In this document: in pieces, positions 1 to 8,270 of the stretch
Layout of the letters: each line of letters begins with the position of its first letter
How positions within the stretch are numbered: the first letter of the stretch is position 1
Origin: Thermopetrobacter sp. TC1
Lineage (GTDB): Bacteria > Pseudomonadota > Alphaproteobacteria > Rhizobiales > Aestuariivirgaceae
Assembly (NCBI RefSeq): GCF_000746275.1
Contig: NZ_KN050831.1
Span: forward strand, 56,995 to 120,994
Reading direction: 5' to 3'
DNA length: 64,000 nt
Notes under the pieces: generated by a model
What the model was told of the DNA's origin: nothing
Seen by the model: only the letters and a program-made list of their open reading frames with translations
Databases searched by the model: none
Translations under genes and position numbers: made by a program

Positions 1-624
1 AACAAAACACTGCCCCGCCCTCTGAAACAGCTTTGTCTTCTTCAGATAGGACCAGGCGGCCTCGGCGCTCTTGAAGACGAGCTCCTTGCCGCCCAGCTTC
101 ATGGCGATCTTGCCGGCGGCCAGCGGCGTAAGGGAGATCAGCCCGTCCATGGCAAGCCCCTCCAGGGCCGCCATCGCCCCGCCCTTGCGGTAATTTTCAT
201 AGGCATCCCAGATGGTCAGGCCGATGCCGATGATGGCCATCGCCGTGAACAGGAAATTGTTGTCGATGGCATTGCCGGCCGTTGTCGCGGCGATATTGAC
301 ATCCTGTCCCGTGAACAGGGCGGCCCCCATGGCCGTCAGCTTGCCCATCAGGGCGGCATCGCGCCGGATCGCCGCGAAAGTCTTCTCGGAAAGCTTCCCG
401 CCGCTGCCAATCTCGGCCATGGCGTCCTGGATCGCCGAGTGCGCATAGATTTCCGCCATCAGCTCGCCGACCACGGCGCCCGTCGCCCCCGCCGCGCAGC
501 CCTTGCCGCCTCCGGAAACCGCCCCCAGGGCGCAGCCCAGCGCCCCGTGCAGCATCTTGTGGCTCATGAAGGACAGGGGATCGATCGTCCCGCCCTTCAG
601 CTGCGAGGCCGGAATGCCGGGTGA
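1..624 (-). pseudogene. Orphan CdiA/FHA-type pre-toxin module, partial
   Basis: The minus strand is open from the left edge to an in-frame stop at 685-687. It reads as the pre-toxin part of a filamentous haemagglutinin/CdiA protein: an Ala/Gly-rich stretch (KMLHGALGCALGAV, then GAVVGELMAEI), followed by AIDNNF, which sits where CdiA proteins carry the VENN motif, then a hydrophobic segment (AMAIIGIGLTIWDAYENYRK). The first methionines are inside the conserved part (ATG at 565-567), and there is no signal peptide or TPS domain, so it is not an independent secreted protein. It lies 3' of the complete toxin-immunity pair on the same strand, the usual place for orphan cdiA-CT cassettes. The toxin tip, and any immunity gene, lie beyond the window, so whether it is intact cannot be judged. 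Confidence 0.75.
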
Positions 625-845
625 TTGCGCGCGCCTGTGTTGTGCGGGATGAATGCAGCGGTGGCGACGAAAGGCAAAACGGAATTATGCGTCAGCGCAT
701 GAGCCCATGGAGCCCGGGCGTTTCGAATGCCGGATCAGATTCTGGACGGCTTGCAGCTGTGACCTGACAGTTTCCGGACAGAGGCCTTGCTGGAGCTTTT
801 ATGCTCGGCCAGCCTCTGTTGCCTCGCCCGCATCCTGCGGAACAT

Positions 846-1295
846 TCACAGATCGCCAACGGGATCCTCATCCTTGAGGATTTTTTCCAGAAACTCGCCG
901 AAACTTTCCGCCACCACCCTTTCGCCAATTTCGGGCCCCATGGCGATAACGCGCCCGGCATGCTCAGGCGAGCAGTCGAGATAAAAGGTCGTTTCCATTC
1001 CGTCATGAGATAAGTATATCAAATTTTTAGGCAAATATTCACCTAATGTATGCCTTTTTCTCTTTGTAAAATAAACCACATGATCCCATAAAGAGGGTTC
1101 CGTTTCATCCCAATCAAAAATTCCTGCTATCTGATAAGGTGCCACAGCAATAGCACCATATTTTTTTAGAAATTCTCTGTATTCTGATGGAAATTTTACA
1201 CCAAGCTCTCTTTCTGCAACAAGAATTTTATCTTCTGAAGCTGGCCCCGCAACGTCAACATAATCAGGTATATTATATTTCCTAATCTTCATCAT
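846..1295 (-). CDS. SUKH (SMI1/KNR4) family immunity protein
   Basis: This 149-residue protein shows the SMI1/KNR4 pattern: an N-terminal helix with AERELGVKFPSEYREFLKKYGA, a beta region around residues 55-110 (AGIFDWDE, LIYLSHDGMETTFYLDC) and a C-terminal SFGEFLEKIL helix. SUKH proteins are the commonest immunity proteins of bacterial polymorphic toxins and often neutralise HNH/Endo VII-type nucleases. It starts 2 bp after the stop of the CdiA-like gene, so the two are cotranscribed; its likely job is to bind and block that protein's nuclease tip in the cytoplasm of the producer. The first two thirds of the gene are AT-rich, like the toxin tip, while the last ~160 bp are GC-rich, like the surrounding genome. 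Confidence 0.88.
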   Translation of the reverse strand: MMKIRKYNIPDYVDVAGPASEDKILVAERELGVKFPSEYREFLKKYGAIAVAPYQIAGIFDWDETEPSLWDHVVYFTKRKRHTLGEYLPKNLIYLSHDGMETTFYLDCSPEHAGRVIAMGPEIGERVVAESFGEFLEKILKDEDPVGDL

Positions 1296-1297
1296 TT

Positions 1298-4200
1298 TTA
1301 CTTATTCAGCTTTTCCAGAACTTTTGGATCAACTTTCTCTGACTTCACTAATTCATTAAAGCGATGCTTCCAGTATGTTCTTTTCAAGTCTCTTTGAACA
1401 GGCCCTCCAGGTCCGGGAATATGCAACGGCCCACCCTTTCTATCATATCGGTTTTGAGAGTCCAATACCTCAATAAGTCTTCCATCCTTTCTCCCTATAT
1501 GATGAAGAACTACACGTTCCCATTCCCCTTCGTTATTTTTTATCATTGGCGCCAATCCATTTTTCATGTTTCGCAAATTTTGAATACTTAACTCGATATC
1601 GGAACGCTGTACGATGATATTGCCGCGATGCCGGGTCACTTGGTTCCAGACTGATTTTTCGCTGAAGGCGAGGCGAAGAGTTCTCAGGAAACGTTCTTCA
1701 TCGGCATTCCGTGGCGTTATCCCGTTGAAACGCGAGGTTTTCAGCGGGAGATCACCGCCTTTGGCCAAAACATAGCGGAAATAGGCCTGATCGCGCTCGG
1801 CCTTGCTCAAATGGGCGACTTCCGGGAGCTTGTCGAATTCGGCGCGGGAGAGCCCTTTCAGTTTGCCTGCCTTGGCCAGCCGAAGCAGCTTCAGCTCCTT
1901 GGCGGCTGCATCGCCCGCTGCCGGGACTATGCCGATAATGGCAGCGACCCAGTCTAATGGATCGCCGGATTTTCCCGCCTCGTAAAAGGCCTTGATATCA
2001 CCAATGAACGGTGTAAAATCTATGATGATTTCGCCGATTTTCTTGGCTCTATCCTTGGTTTTTTCACGTTCAACACAGGATGTATCAAGTGATGGGCACG
2101 CCTTCTGAAGGTGAAGGTTGTAAAAGTACGCTTCAAGCGCGTGCATAGTATCTGCATTCTGATACATTATCAGATTTTTTCTTACCCATGGATCTATGTC
2201 TATATCTGAAAGGTATTTATCCAAATCATTATACGCCTCATTTATAAGATATATATGTTTTAAAACACAAACATTATCTATTCCGCAACTATACAATGCT
2301 TTGCTATTTTCTTTTGATAATTCTAAATATTCAAGTGATATATTAAGTCTACACTTTTTATCTTTTTCCTTACAAGATTTAAGCCTGCGCGCAAGCTCCT
2401 TGATCTCTTCATGCGTCAGGTAATTGTTGAAGGCGGCGGAGCGGGCGATGGTGGCGCCCTGGGTCACATCCGTGGCATCGCCGCCGGCGAGCAGGGCGGC
2501 CGCCCCGCCGATGAGCTGGCTGACGGCATCGAGCGTGCGCGGATCAAGCCCGGAGAACAGCCCGGCATTGGCCGCCATGGCCGAGGACAGCGCCGCCGCC
2601 GCCCCCGCCTCGAATGTGCCGCCCATGGCCTTCGACGCAAGGCCGCCGGCCAGCGCATGGGCGATCATGTTCATCACCGGAAGATCCGGGCCCCCGGCGC
2701 CGTCGGTGAGATCCCCGATCACCCCCTGCACCGCGCCCAGAACCTGGTTGACACCCACGGCGCGCAAGGAATTCAGCAGGGTCTTGTCAAAGCGTCCGCC
2801 CTCGATGACGGTGCTGATGGCGGCGCGGAGGGTGGATTCTGCGACCTGGCGCGGAAGATCGGCGACGATGGAGCCGAGCACGCCCTCGCCACTGCCGCCA
2901 GGGCCGAGGTTGAGCCCCAGGTTGGCGAACATGCCGGCGTCCATGCCGGCGGTGAGACCGGCGGTGAACAGGGTGGTGGCCAGGGATTTGAGGGCGTCGG
3001 AGGAGGTCAGTTCCTTGAGGGCCTTGCTGATGTCGCCCTTGTTGTTGACCAGGGCCACCGCGGCGCGGCCGCTCATGTATTGCACCCCGGCCGCCACCGC
3101 CTGTTGCAGCATCGTTCCCGCCGTGGTTTCGGCCAGGCCCATGCCGCCCGCAAGCGCGGTGCCCAGACTGTTGCCCAGCCCCTGCGTGGCCAGGCCCACC
3201 GCCAGCATGATGAAGGCCGCCGCCCCCGGCGTGAGCCCTTCCGCCTTGTAGTCCCAGTGCCGCGCCACCTCCTGCACCGGGCGCAGCTCAACGCCGTTGC
3301 GCCCGACAAGATCCCGCATCCAGGCAAACTGCGGCAGTTCGATCAGCCGCAGCAACGCCTCAACCGGTGTCTCCCCGGGCTTGACCCGAAAGTCCACCAC
3401 CACCCCCTCGCCCGCCCGGATGCGGATGGACCCGCCCGCCTGCAGCCGGGTGAGGATGGCTTCCTCGATCTCGTGGCCCTTGTCGCGGCGCTTCCACCAG
3501 ACCGGATTGCGCGAATAGGTAACCTCCCGCTCGAAGTCGCGCGTCGTCGCCGCCAGCAGCGCGATCTTGCCCTGCGGCGCCTCGATGGCGATGTCGCGCC
3601 CCGCCTCGAGGTTCGCCGCCTTGATGGTGACATTGCCCGTCTCGGAGCGCAGGGTCAGGCTCTGATCCGTCTTGAGCGCCGTATCATCAACATGGGTCTC
3701 ATCGCGGCTGACGTTGCGCTTCTTCTTCGTCAGCTTGAGAAAGCCGGACCTGGAGTAGTCATGCGTATAATGGGTCTCGTAGGTGAGCGGATCGATCTTG
3801 ATGTTGCCGGCAATGCGCAAGGTGATGTCGCCCTGCGCCAGAAGCACACCGCCCTTCGCCTCAAGATCACGCCCGGCCCGCAGATCGATCGTCTCGCCCT
3901 TCAGTTCCGAGGCCAGCGTTTCAACCGTCGTCCAATGCTCATCATCCCGCAGCTTGCTCAGGCTAACGAGCCCCGCCCATGAGCTGTTCTTCTTGTAGAA
4001 ATCGATATGGGTCAGCGCCACAAACTGGGAGAGCAGCTTCACGTCACGCCCGGCATCGACACTCAGCGCCCCGCGGGCCTCAACAACCCCGCCCTCCTGG
4101 ACGAAGTCGCGATCGGCCTTGATGGTGATTTCGCCGCTGGCCGAGCGGATCGTGGCCGGGACCAGCACCGCCGTTTCATGATAGCGGCGCCAGACCTTGA

Positions 4201-7200
4201 TGGTCTTCTTGCCATACCACTTCCTTTTCTTTTCCTTGCGGTAGTAGTCCTCGCTGACGTACTTCTCCGCGATGCCGGTGTTGAAGACGTCGTTCAGCGC
4301 GGTAAGGTGCACGAAGGCATCGCCGCTGATCTCCGAGCCGACGTTGCGGATGTCATGCCCGGCATAGAGCATCAGCCCGCCGGCGGCGACCAGACGTGCC
4401 GGTTCGTAGGCGAAGCCCTCAAGACCGTTGTCCAGCTTGAAGACGCGCTTCTGGGCGGTGTTGACGATGTCTTCTCCGGCAACGGCACTTAGGTGCCCCC
4501 CGGCCTCGACGATGCCGCCGGTGTTGGTGATGGAGCCGCCGGCGCTCAAATACAGATCTCCGCCGGCAGTGAGCCGGGTCGGCGTGAAGGTCTCCCCGTC
4601 GAGCAGCCCGGCAAGGGTGAGATCGCCACCGGCATGCAGCGTCATGGCGCCGCCGCTGCGCAAGATAAGCCCGCCGTTCAGCCGCAGGGCCGCGCTGGCA
4701 TTGAGCAGCAGGCTGCCGCTCACCTCATAGGGTGCGCCGCTCTTGAGCGCGATGGTGCCGTCCCGGGCGAGAACCGAGGCATCCCGCGCCGTCAGGCCGG
4801 CAAGCGACACCTCCGTGCCGGCATCGATGACGAGATCCGCCGCGCCCGCATCCAGAAGGCCGGTGGCGGTGATCGAACCGCGATCGGCACGCAGCTGCAT
4901 GCCCTCGGCCTCGGCTGTGCCCAGCGCGATGCCCCCGGCCGTGGCCTGCAGGGAGAGGATGCCGGGCGTCTGCCAGTCGCCGCCGCCGTCGATGCGTTCC
5001 GCCGCGACACGGACAGACGCGGCGCGGATGCTGCCGCGGTTGGTGAAAAACGCAAGCCCGGACAAGGCAAGCTGGCGCGCGCCAAAATCGATGGCACCTG
5101 CGAAATCGAAGGCCTTCGGCGTGCCGAAATCCACCCGATCCGCCGCCAGATGATCCGCATGCAGCGTGAGCGTCTCCGGCGTGCGCAGGATGACATCGCC
5201 GGCGTGATCGAGGCTGTCAAGCCCGGTAAGGGACAGATCGCCGCTCTCGGCCACAAGGAAGGTTTCTCGTGCGCTGACCTCAAGCCCGTCCAATCGGAGC
5301 GCTCCGCCCGCCTGCAGGCTGACTGTGCGGCCATGCAATTCGGTCTTCAATGTGCGGCGGCCGCTGGTTGTCTGCTCCTCTTCACGGAAGGTCCAGTCTT
5401 CGGAAGTGCCGGACGTGCTGGCGAGCCGCTGCCAGCGGCGCACCCGCTCCGTGGCCTCAAAGGTCTGCGTGATGGGCTCTCCAGAGATATCGCCGCCCGC
5501 GCTCAGGCTCAGATCGCCAGTCGCCGAAAATTTCGTGGCGCGAAGCAGAATGTCCTCTCCGGCGTCAATGACAAGAAGGCCCCCGGCGTTCAGATCGGCA
5601 CGCCGCACCGCGTCGCGCCGCTCTTCCCGCCAGGTTTCCAGCCCATGCGGCTGGCCATTGTAGGTCAGGATCGTTTCCCGCGCGCCCGTTGCCTGCGACC
5701 GCAGAAAGACGGACCCGCCCGCCACCACGGTCAGATCGCCCGCTGCCGCCATACGCGTGCCATCGGCCACAAGATCACCGCCTGCCTGCAGCACCGCATC
5801 GGCGCCGCTCTCAACGCGATCCTGCACGTGCACAGCGCCGCCACTGCTTTCGACCATGAGGGCGCGGCCGGCCTGCAGCGCGCCCGTCTCCGTTATGTCG
5901 CCGTCTGTGGCAATCGTCAGCGCGCCACCGGCCACCGCCCCGGCGCCCTCAATCCGGCCTTTCGCCGCAAGCCCGATGTCCGCGCCCGCCGTCAGCCGCC
6001 CGTGCCGCAGATCGCCGCCGGCAACCATCGTGATGCCTTCCTCGGCGGTGACATCACGCACAAAATCGATGCGCCCCTCACGCGCCTGCAGCTCCACCGC
6101 CGACAGCTGCAGCGGCGTGCTTGAGGCGTCATCATTGTGCAGCACCAGATTGCCACCGGCCTTCGCCGTGAAAGCACCGCCACCGATGGAATAGCCATCA
6201 ATGACGATGTCCCGATCCGCTTTCAGGCTCAGCCCCTGCCCGGCGTTGAGGAAGCCGGGCCGGCCCGACTCGTCAGCGGACAGCCCGGCCGCCAGCATGC
6301 AGGCAGCCAGTCCGTCGCCCGCACACCCGGATCCCCCCGCTTTTTCATCACCACTGAAAAGATCGCGCGCGGCCGCAATCCTCAGCCCCTTGCGCGCCAC
6401 GATGTGTCCGCCGCGATTGATGACGTCCTCTTCGCGCGCGGCAATCTCTATGGTCTGGCCTTCGATATCGCCTGCCTTGCCTGAACGATCACCGCGCAGA
6501 AGATGCGCGCCCCCTTCGCGCGTCATCAGATCGCGGTAATAGGGCGCAAGCCACCCGTCGGGAGTCGTGTGCAGATAGTCCTCAAGCCAGGGGCGATAGC
6601 GCGGCATGTCAATGGGCAGGGCCGGCGCCACCGTCAGGGTGTTGAGCGGCTGTCCGTTGATGATCCCGGCGCCTTTCAGGGACACGGTCGTTCCCGAAAG
6701 CAGGGTGCCAAGATTGTACATCCGCCCCTGCGCCGAAACGGTGATGGTGTTAGCCGAAACCGTTCCCGCCAGGTCCAGCCTATCGCGCGTTTCGAAGGAA
6801 ACCCGGCCGCCGGCCTGCACCAGCCCGCCGTCAAGAAGCGCATAAGTTTCCGAGGCCACGGTCACATCGCCGGCAGCCTCCAGCGTGCCCCGCTGAACGA
6901 TCCCGCCGATGGCCTTCAGGTCCACGTTTCCTCCGGAGCGGAGGCTGTTTAAGGTCAGACCATCAGTCGAAACGATTGCGACTCGATCCGTAGCCGAGAG
7001 ATAGCCGTCCAGACGGATCCCCAGGCCGGGCTCGGCGCCGCGAATGATGATCTCGCGTGCATTAAGCCTCCCCTCGTCATAAACATCGATTGCATGAGGC
7101 GCATCGCGTCGCCCGCCGATCAGAGGAGCGACCACGCCTTTTCCAAGCTCGTAGGTGTGGGCACCGGCCGTAATTTCGAGCACGTCATCCACACTGATGC

Positions 7201-7882
7201 GCCCGTTGATCACCACGTGTCGCCCGGCAAGCGTGATGGCCCCCTTGGTTTCGAGCCCGCCTTTCCAGACGCCGACACCACCTCTGCGGATATCGAGCTG
7301 CACACGCCCCTGTGTGAGCAGGCGGGGCTGACCGGAGGACAACGTTGCGCGCCCCACGTTCACGAAGCGGCAGGAATCGCAGATCACCCCGTTCTCGTTG
7401 GCGATCACCAGATCGGCGCGCCGCCCGAACACCTCGATGTCGCCACGCAGATACGAGCTTTTCTGCCCCCGCACTTCGTTGACGATGAGATGTGCCGGCC
7501 CGGACTGGGAGAGATTGGGATTTGCCCGAACGAACCCGCCGGTGACCGATTGCCCGTCTCGGGTTGAATTGTTGAAAATCACGCCCCGCGTTACGGAGAA
7601 AGATGTATAGCGGTTGTGAGACACGCCGGCTTTCGGCGCGGTGATGTTGACGACTGTCCGGCCCGTGTTCGACCGGTCGAGAGAGGGGCGCTGCCCGCGC
7701 GGCGCCGTGGGATCGATGACAATGCCATCGGCCGCCCTGGCCTCTAAAACCGGCCAGAGGATCTGCAGGAAAACCATCGACAGCGCCGCCGCATGCCCAA
7801 GCAGAGCGCCCAGCTGAAGAAACGTGGCTTTCAGGACGTCTTTCAGCCGAACCCGGGCATGCATGGATGTCTTATCCTTCAT
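1298..7882 (-). CDS. CdiA-like TpsA exoprotein with LHH nuclease toxin tip
   Basis: A 2194-residue polymorphic toxin of the filamentous haemagglutinin type. Order of parts: extended signal region (residues 1-50, ending EARA), TPS secretion domain (about 55-330; SHNRYTSF, and ANENGVICDSCRF where TPS domains have NPNGI followed by a Cys pair), a long beta-helical stem of degenerate ~20-residue repeats (to about 1500), an Ala/Gly-rich pre-toxin region ending at FNNYL (1818-1822, VENN-like), a Cys-containing AT-rich linker, a pre-toxin TG segment (about 1949-2010, IIIDFTPFIGDIKAFYEA), and a C-terminal nuclease with VVLHHIGRKDGRLIEV (LHH at 2126-2128) and a QRDLKRTYWKHR tail typical of the LHH family of HNH/Endonuclease VII nucleases. 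The start is preceded by a good GGGGAGA site. The probable role is delivery of a DNase into neighbouring cells. Export would need a TpsB; the only one here is encoded divergently at 10758. Confidence 0.88.
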   Translation of the reverse strand: MKDKTSMHARVRLKDVLKATFLQLGALLGHAAALSMVFLQILWPVLEARAADGIVIDPTAPRGQRPSLDRSNTGRTVVNITAPKAGVSHNRYTSFSVTRGVIFNNSTRDGQSVTGGFVRANPNLSQSGPAHLIVNEVRGQKSSYLRGDIEVFGRRADLVIANENGVICDSCRFVNVGRATLSSGQPRLLTQGRVQLDIRRGGVGVWKGGLETKGAITLAGRHVVINGRISVDDVLEITAGAHTYELGKGVVAPLIGGRRDAPHAIDVYDEGRLNAREIIIRGAEPGLGIRLDGYLSATDRVAIVSTDGLTLNSLRSGGNVDLKAIGGIVQRGTLEAAGDVTVASETYALLDGGLVQAGGRVSFETRDRLDLAGTVSANTITVSAQGRMYNLGTLLSGTTVSLKGAGIINGQPLNTLTVAPALPIDMPRYRPWLEDYLHTTPDGWLAPYYRDLMTREGGAHLLRGDRSGKAGDIEGQTIEIAAREEDVINRGGHIVARKGLRIAAARDLFSGDEKAGGSGCAGDGLAACMLAAGLSADESGRPGFLNAGQGLSLKADRDIVIDGYSIGGGAFTAKAGGNLVLHNDDASSTPLQLSAVELQAREGRIDFVRDVTAEEGITMVAGGDLRHGRLTAGADIGLAAKGRIEGAGAVAGGALTIATDGDITETGALQAGRALMVESSGGAVHVQDRVESGADAVLQAGGDLVADGTRMAAAGDLTVVAGGSVFLRSQATGARETILTYNGQPHGLETWREERRDAVRRADLNAGGLLVIDAGEDILLRATKFSATGDLSLSAGGDISGEPITQTFEATERVRRWQRLASTSGTSEDWTFREEEQTTSGRRTLKTELHGRTVSLQAGGALRLDGLEVSARETFLVAESGDLSLTGLDSLDHAGDVILRTPETLTLHADHLAADRVDFGTPKAFDFAGAIDFGARQLALSGLAFFTNRGSIRAASVRVAAERIDGGGDWQTPGILSLQATAGGIALGTAEAEGMQLRADRGSITATGLLDAGAADLVIDAGTEVSLAGLTARDASVLARDGTIALKSGAPYEVSGSLLLNASAALRLNGGLILRSGGAMTLHAGGDLTLAGLLDGETFTPTRLTAGGDLYLSAGGSITNTGGIVEAGGHLSAVAGEDIVNTAQKRVFKLDNGLEGFAYEPARLVAAGGLMLYAGHDIRNVGSEISGDAFVHLTALNDVFNTGIAEKYVSEDYYRKEKKRKWYGKKTIKVWRRYHETAVLVPATIRSASGEITIKADRDFVQEGGVVEARGALSVDAGRDVKLLSQFVALTHIDFYKKNSSWAGLVSLSKLRDDEHWTTVETLASELKGETIDLRAGRDLEAKGGVLLAQGDITLRIAGNIKIDPLTYETHYTHDYSRSGFLKLTKKKRNVSRDETHVDDTALKTDQSLTLRSETGNVTIKAANLEAGRDIAIEAPQGKIALLAATTRDFEREVTYSRNPVWWKRRDKGHEIEEAILTRLQAGGSIRIRAGEGVVVDFRVKPGETPVEALLRLIELPQFAWMRDLVGRNGVELRPVQEVARHWDYKAEGLTPGAAAFIMLAVGLATQGLGNSLGTALAGGMGLAETTAGTMLQQAVAAGVQYMSGRAAVALVNNKGDISKALKELTSSDALKSLATTLFTAGLTAGMDAGMFANLGLNLGPGGSGEGVLGSIVADLPRQVAESTLRAAISTVIEGGRFDKTLLNSLRAVGVNQVLGAVQGVIGDLTDGAGGPDLPVMNMIAHALAGGLASKAMGGTFEAGAAAALSSAMAANAGLFSGLDPRTLDAVSQLIGGAAALLAGGDATDVTQGATIARSAAFNNYLTHEEIKELARRLKSCKEKDKKCRLNISLEYLELSKENSKALYSCGIDNVCVLKHIYLINEAYNDLDKYLSDIDIDPWVRKNLIMYQNADTMHALEAYFYNLHLQKACPSLDTSCVEREKTKDRAKKIGEIIIDFTPFIGDIKAFYEAGKSGDPLDWVAAIIGIVPAAGDAAAKELKLLRLAKAGKLKGLSRAEFDKLPEVAHLSKAERDQAYFRYVLAKGGDLPLKTSRFNGITPRNADEERFLRTLRLAFSEKSVWNQVTRHRGNIIVQRSDIELSIQNLRNMKNGLAPMIKNNEGEWERVVLHHIGRKDGRLIEVLDSQNRYDRKGGPLHIPGPGGPVQRDLKRTYWKHRFNELVKSEKVDPKVLEKLNK

Positions 7883-8270
7883 GCTCTCCCCTTCTCAGAC
7901 CGACCCCCGGGCAGGCCAGGGAGACCGACCAAAGCGAACGCCCGGAAGGGATCGTTCCCGATCAGTCAGGCAATCACGACACCCGCCGCTGCCCCCTTCA
8001 TGCACCAGCCCAAATCCCAACCCTTCCGCGCATCAATATGCAAAATAACTCCACGCGAGAGACAACCATACGTAGCACGTCTTAATACCACCTTTGCGCG
8101 ATAGTTCAAGATCTACATAATCCCCAGATATGGTTGCGTGTCAGAATGGGGCAGAAAATACAACCATACACACCGATATTGTGCGTATTCCGCAACATAT
8201 GATATACGTGCGCGCACGTGTTCGAATCCTGGGCGGATTCATGACGTGATGGGGGGAGAGCGACGGTGAA
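7883..8270. promoter_or_regulatory. Divergent promoter region between the two tpsA genes
   Basis: This 388-bp gap separates the CdiA-like gene (leftward) from the short TpsA (rightward) and must hold both promoters. It is more AT-rich than its flanks between about 8040 and 8220. It carries a 14-bp perfect palindrome (8206-8219) and three copies of CAACCATA (8063-8070 and 8161-8168 direct, 8129-8136 inverted). These could be operator half-sites. No gene is visible. The -10/-35 boxes cannot be placed with confidence. Confidence 0.5.
8206..8219. promoter_or_regulatory. Perfect 14-bp palindrome, candidate operator
   Basis: ACGTGCG followed directly by its inverse complement, 51 bp upstream of the ATG of the short TpsA. 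Its position in a divergent promoter region suggests a binding site for a dimeric regulator; no regulator gene is present nearby, so the assignment is a guess. Confidence 0.3.

Noticed and set aside
2411..6124. Two long plus-strand open frames (523 and 543 codons) opposite the CdiA-like gene
   Set aside because: They are antisense shadows of GC-rich codons; the proteins are Arg/Gly/His-rich without domains, while the minus strand encodes a recognisable exoprotein.
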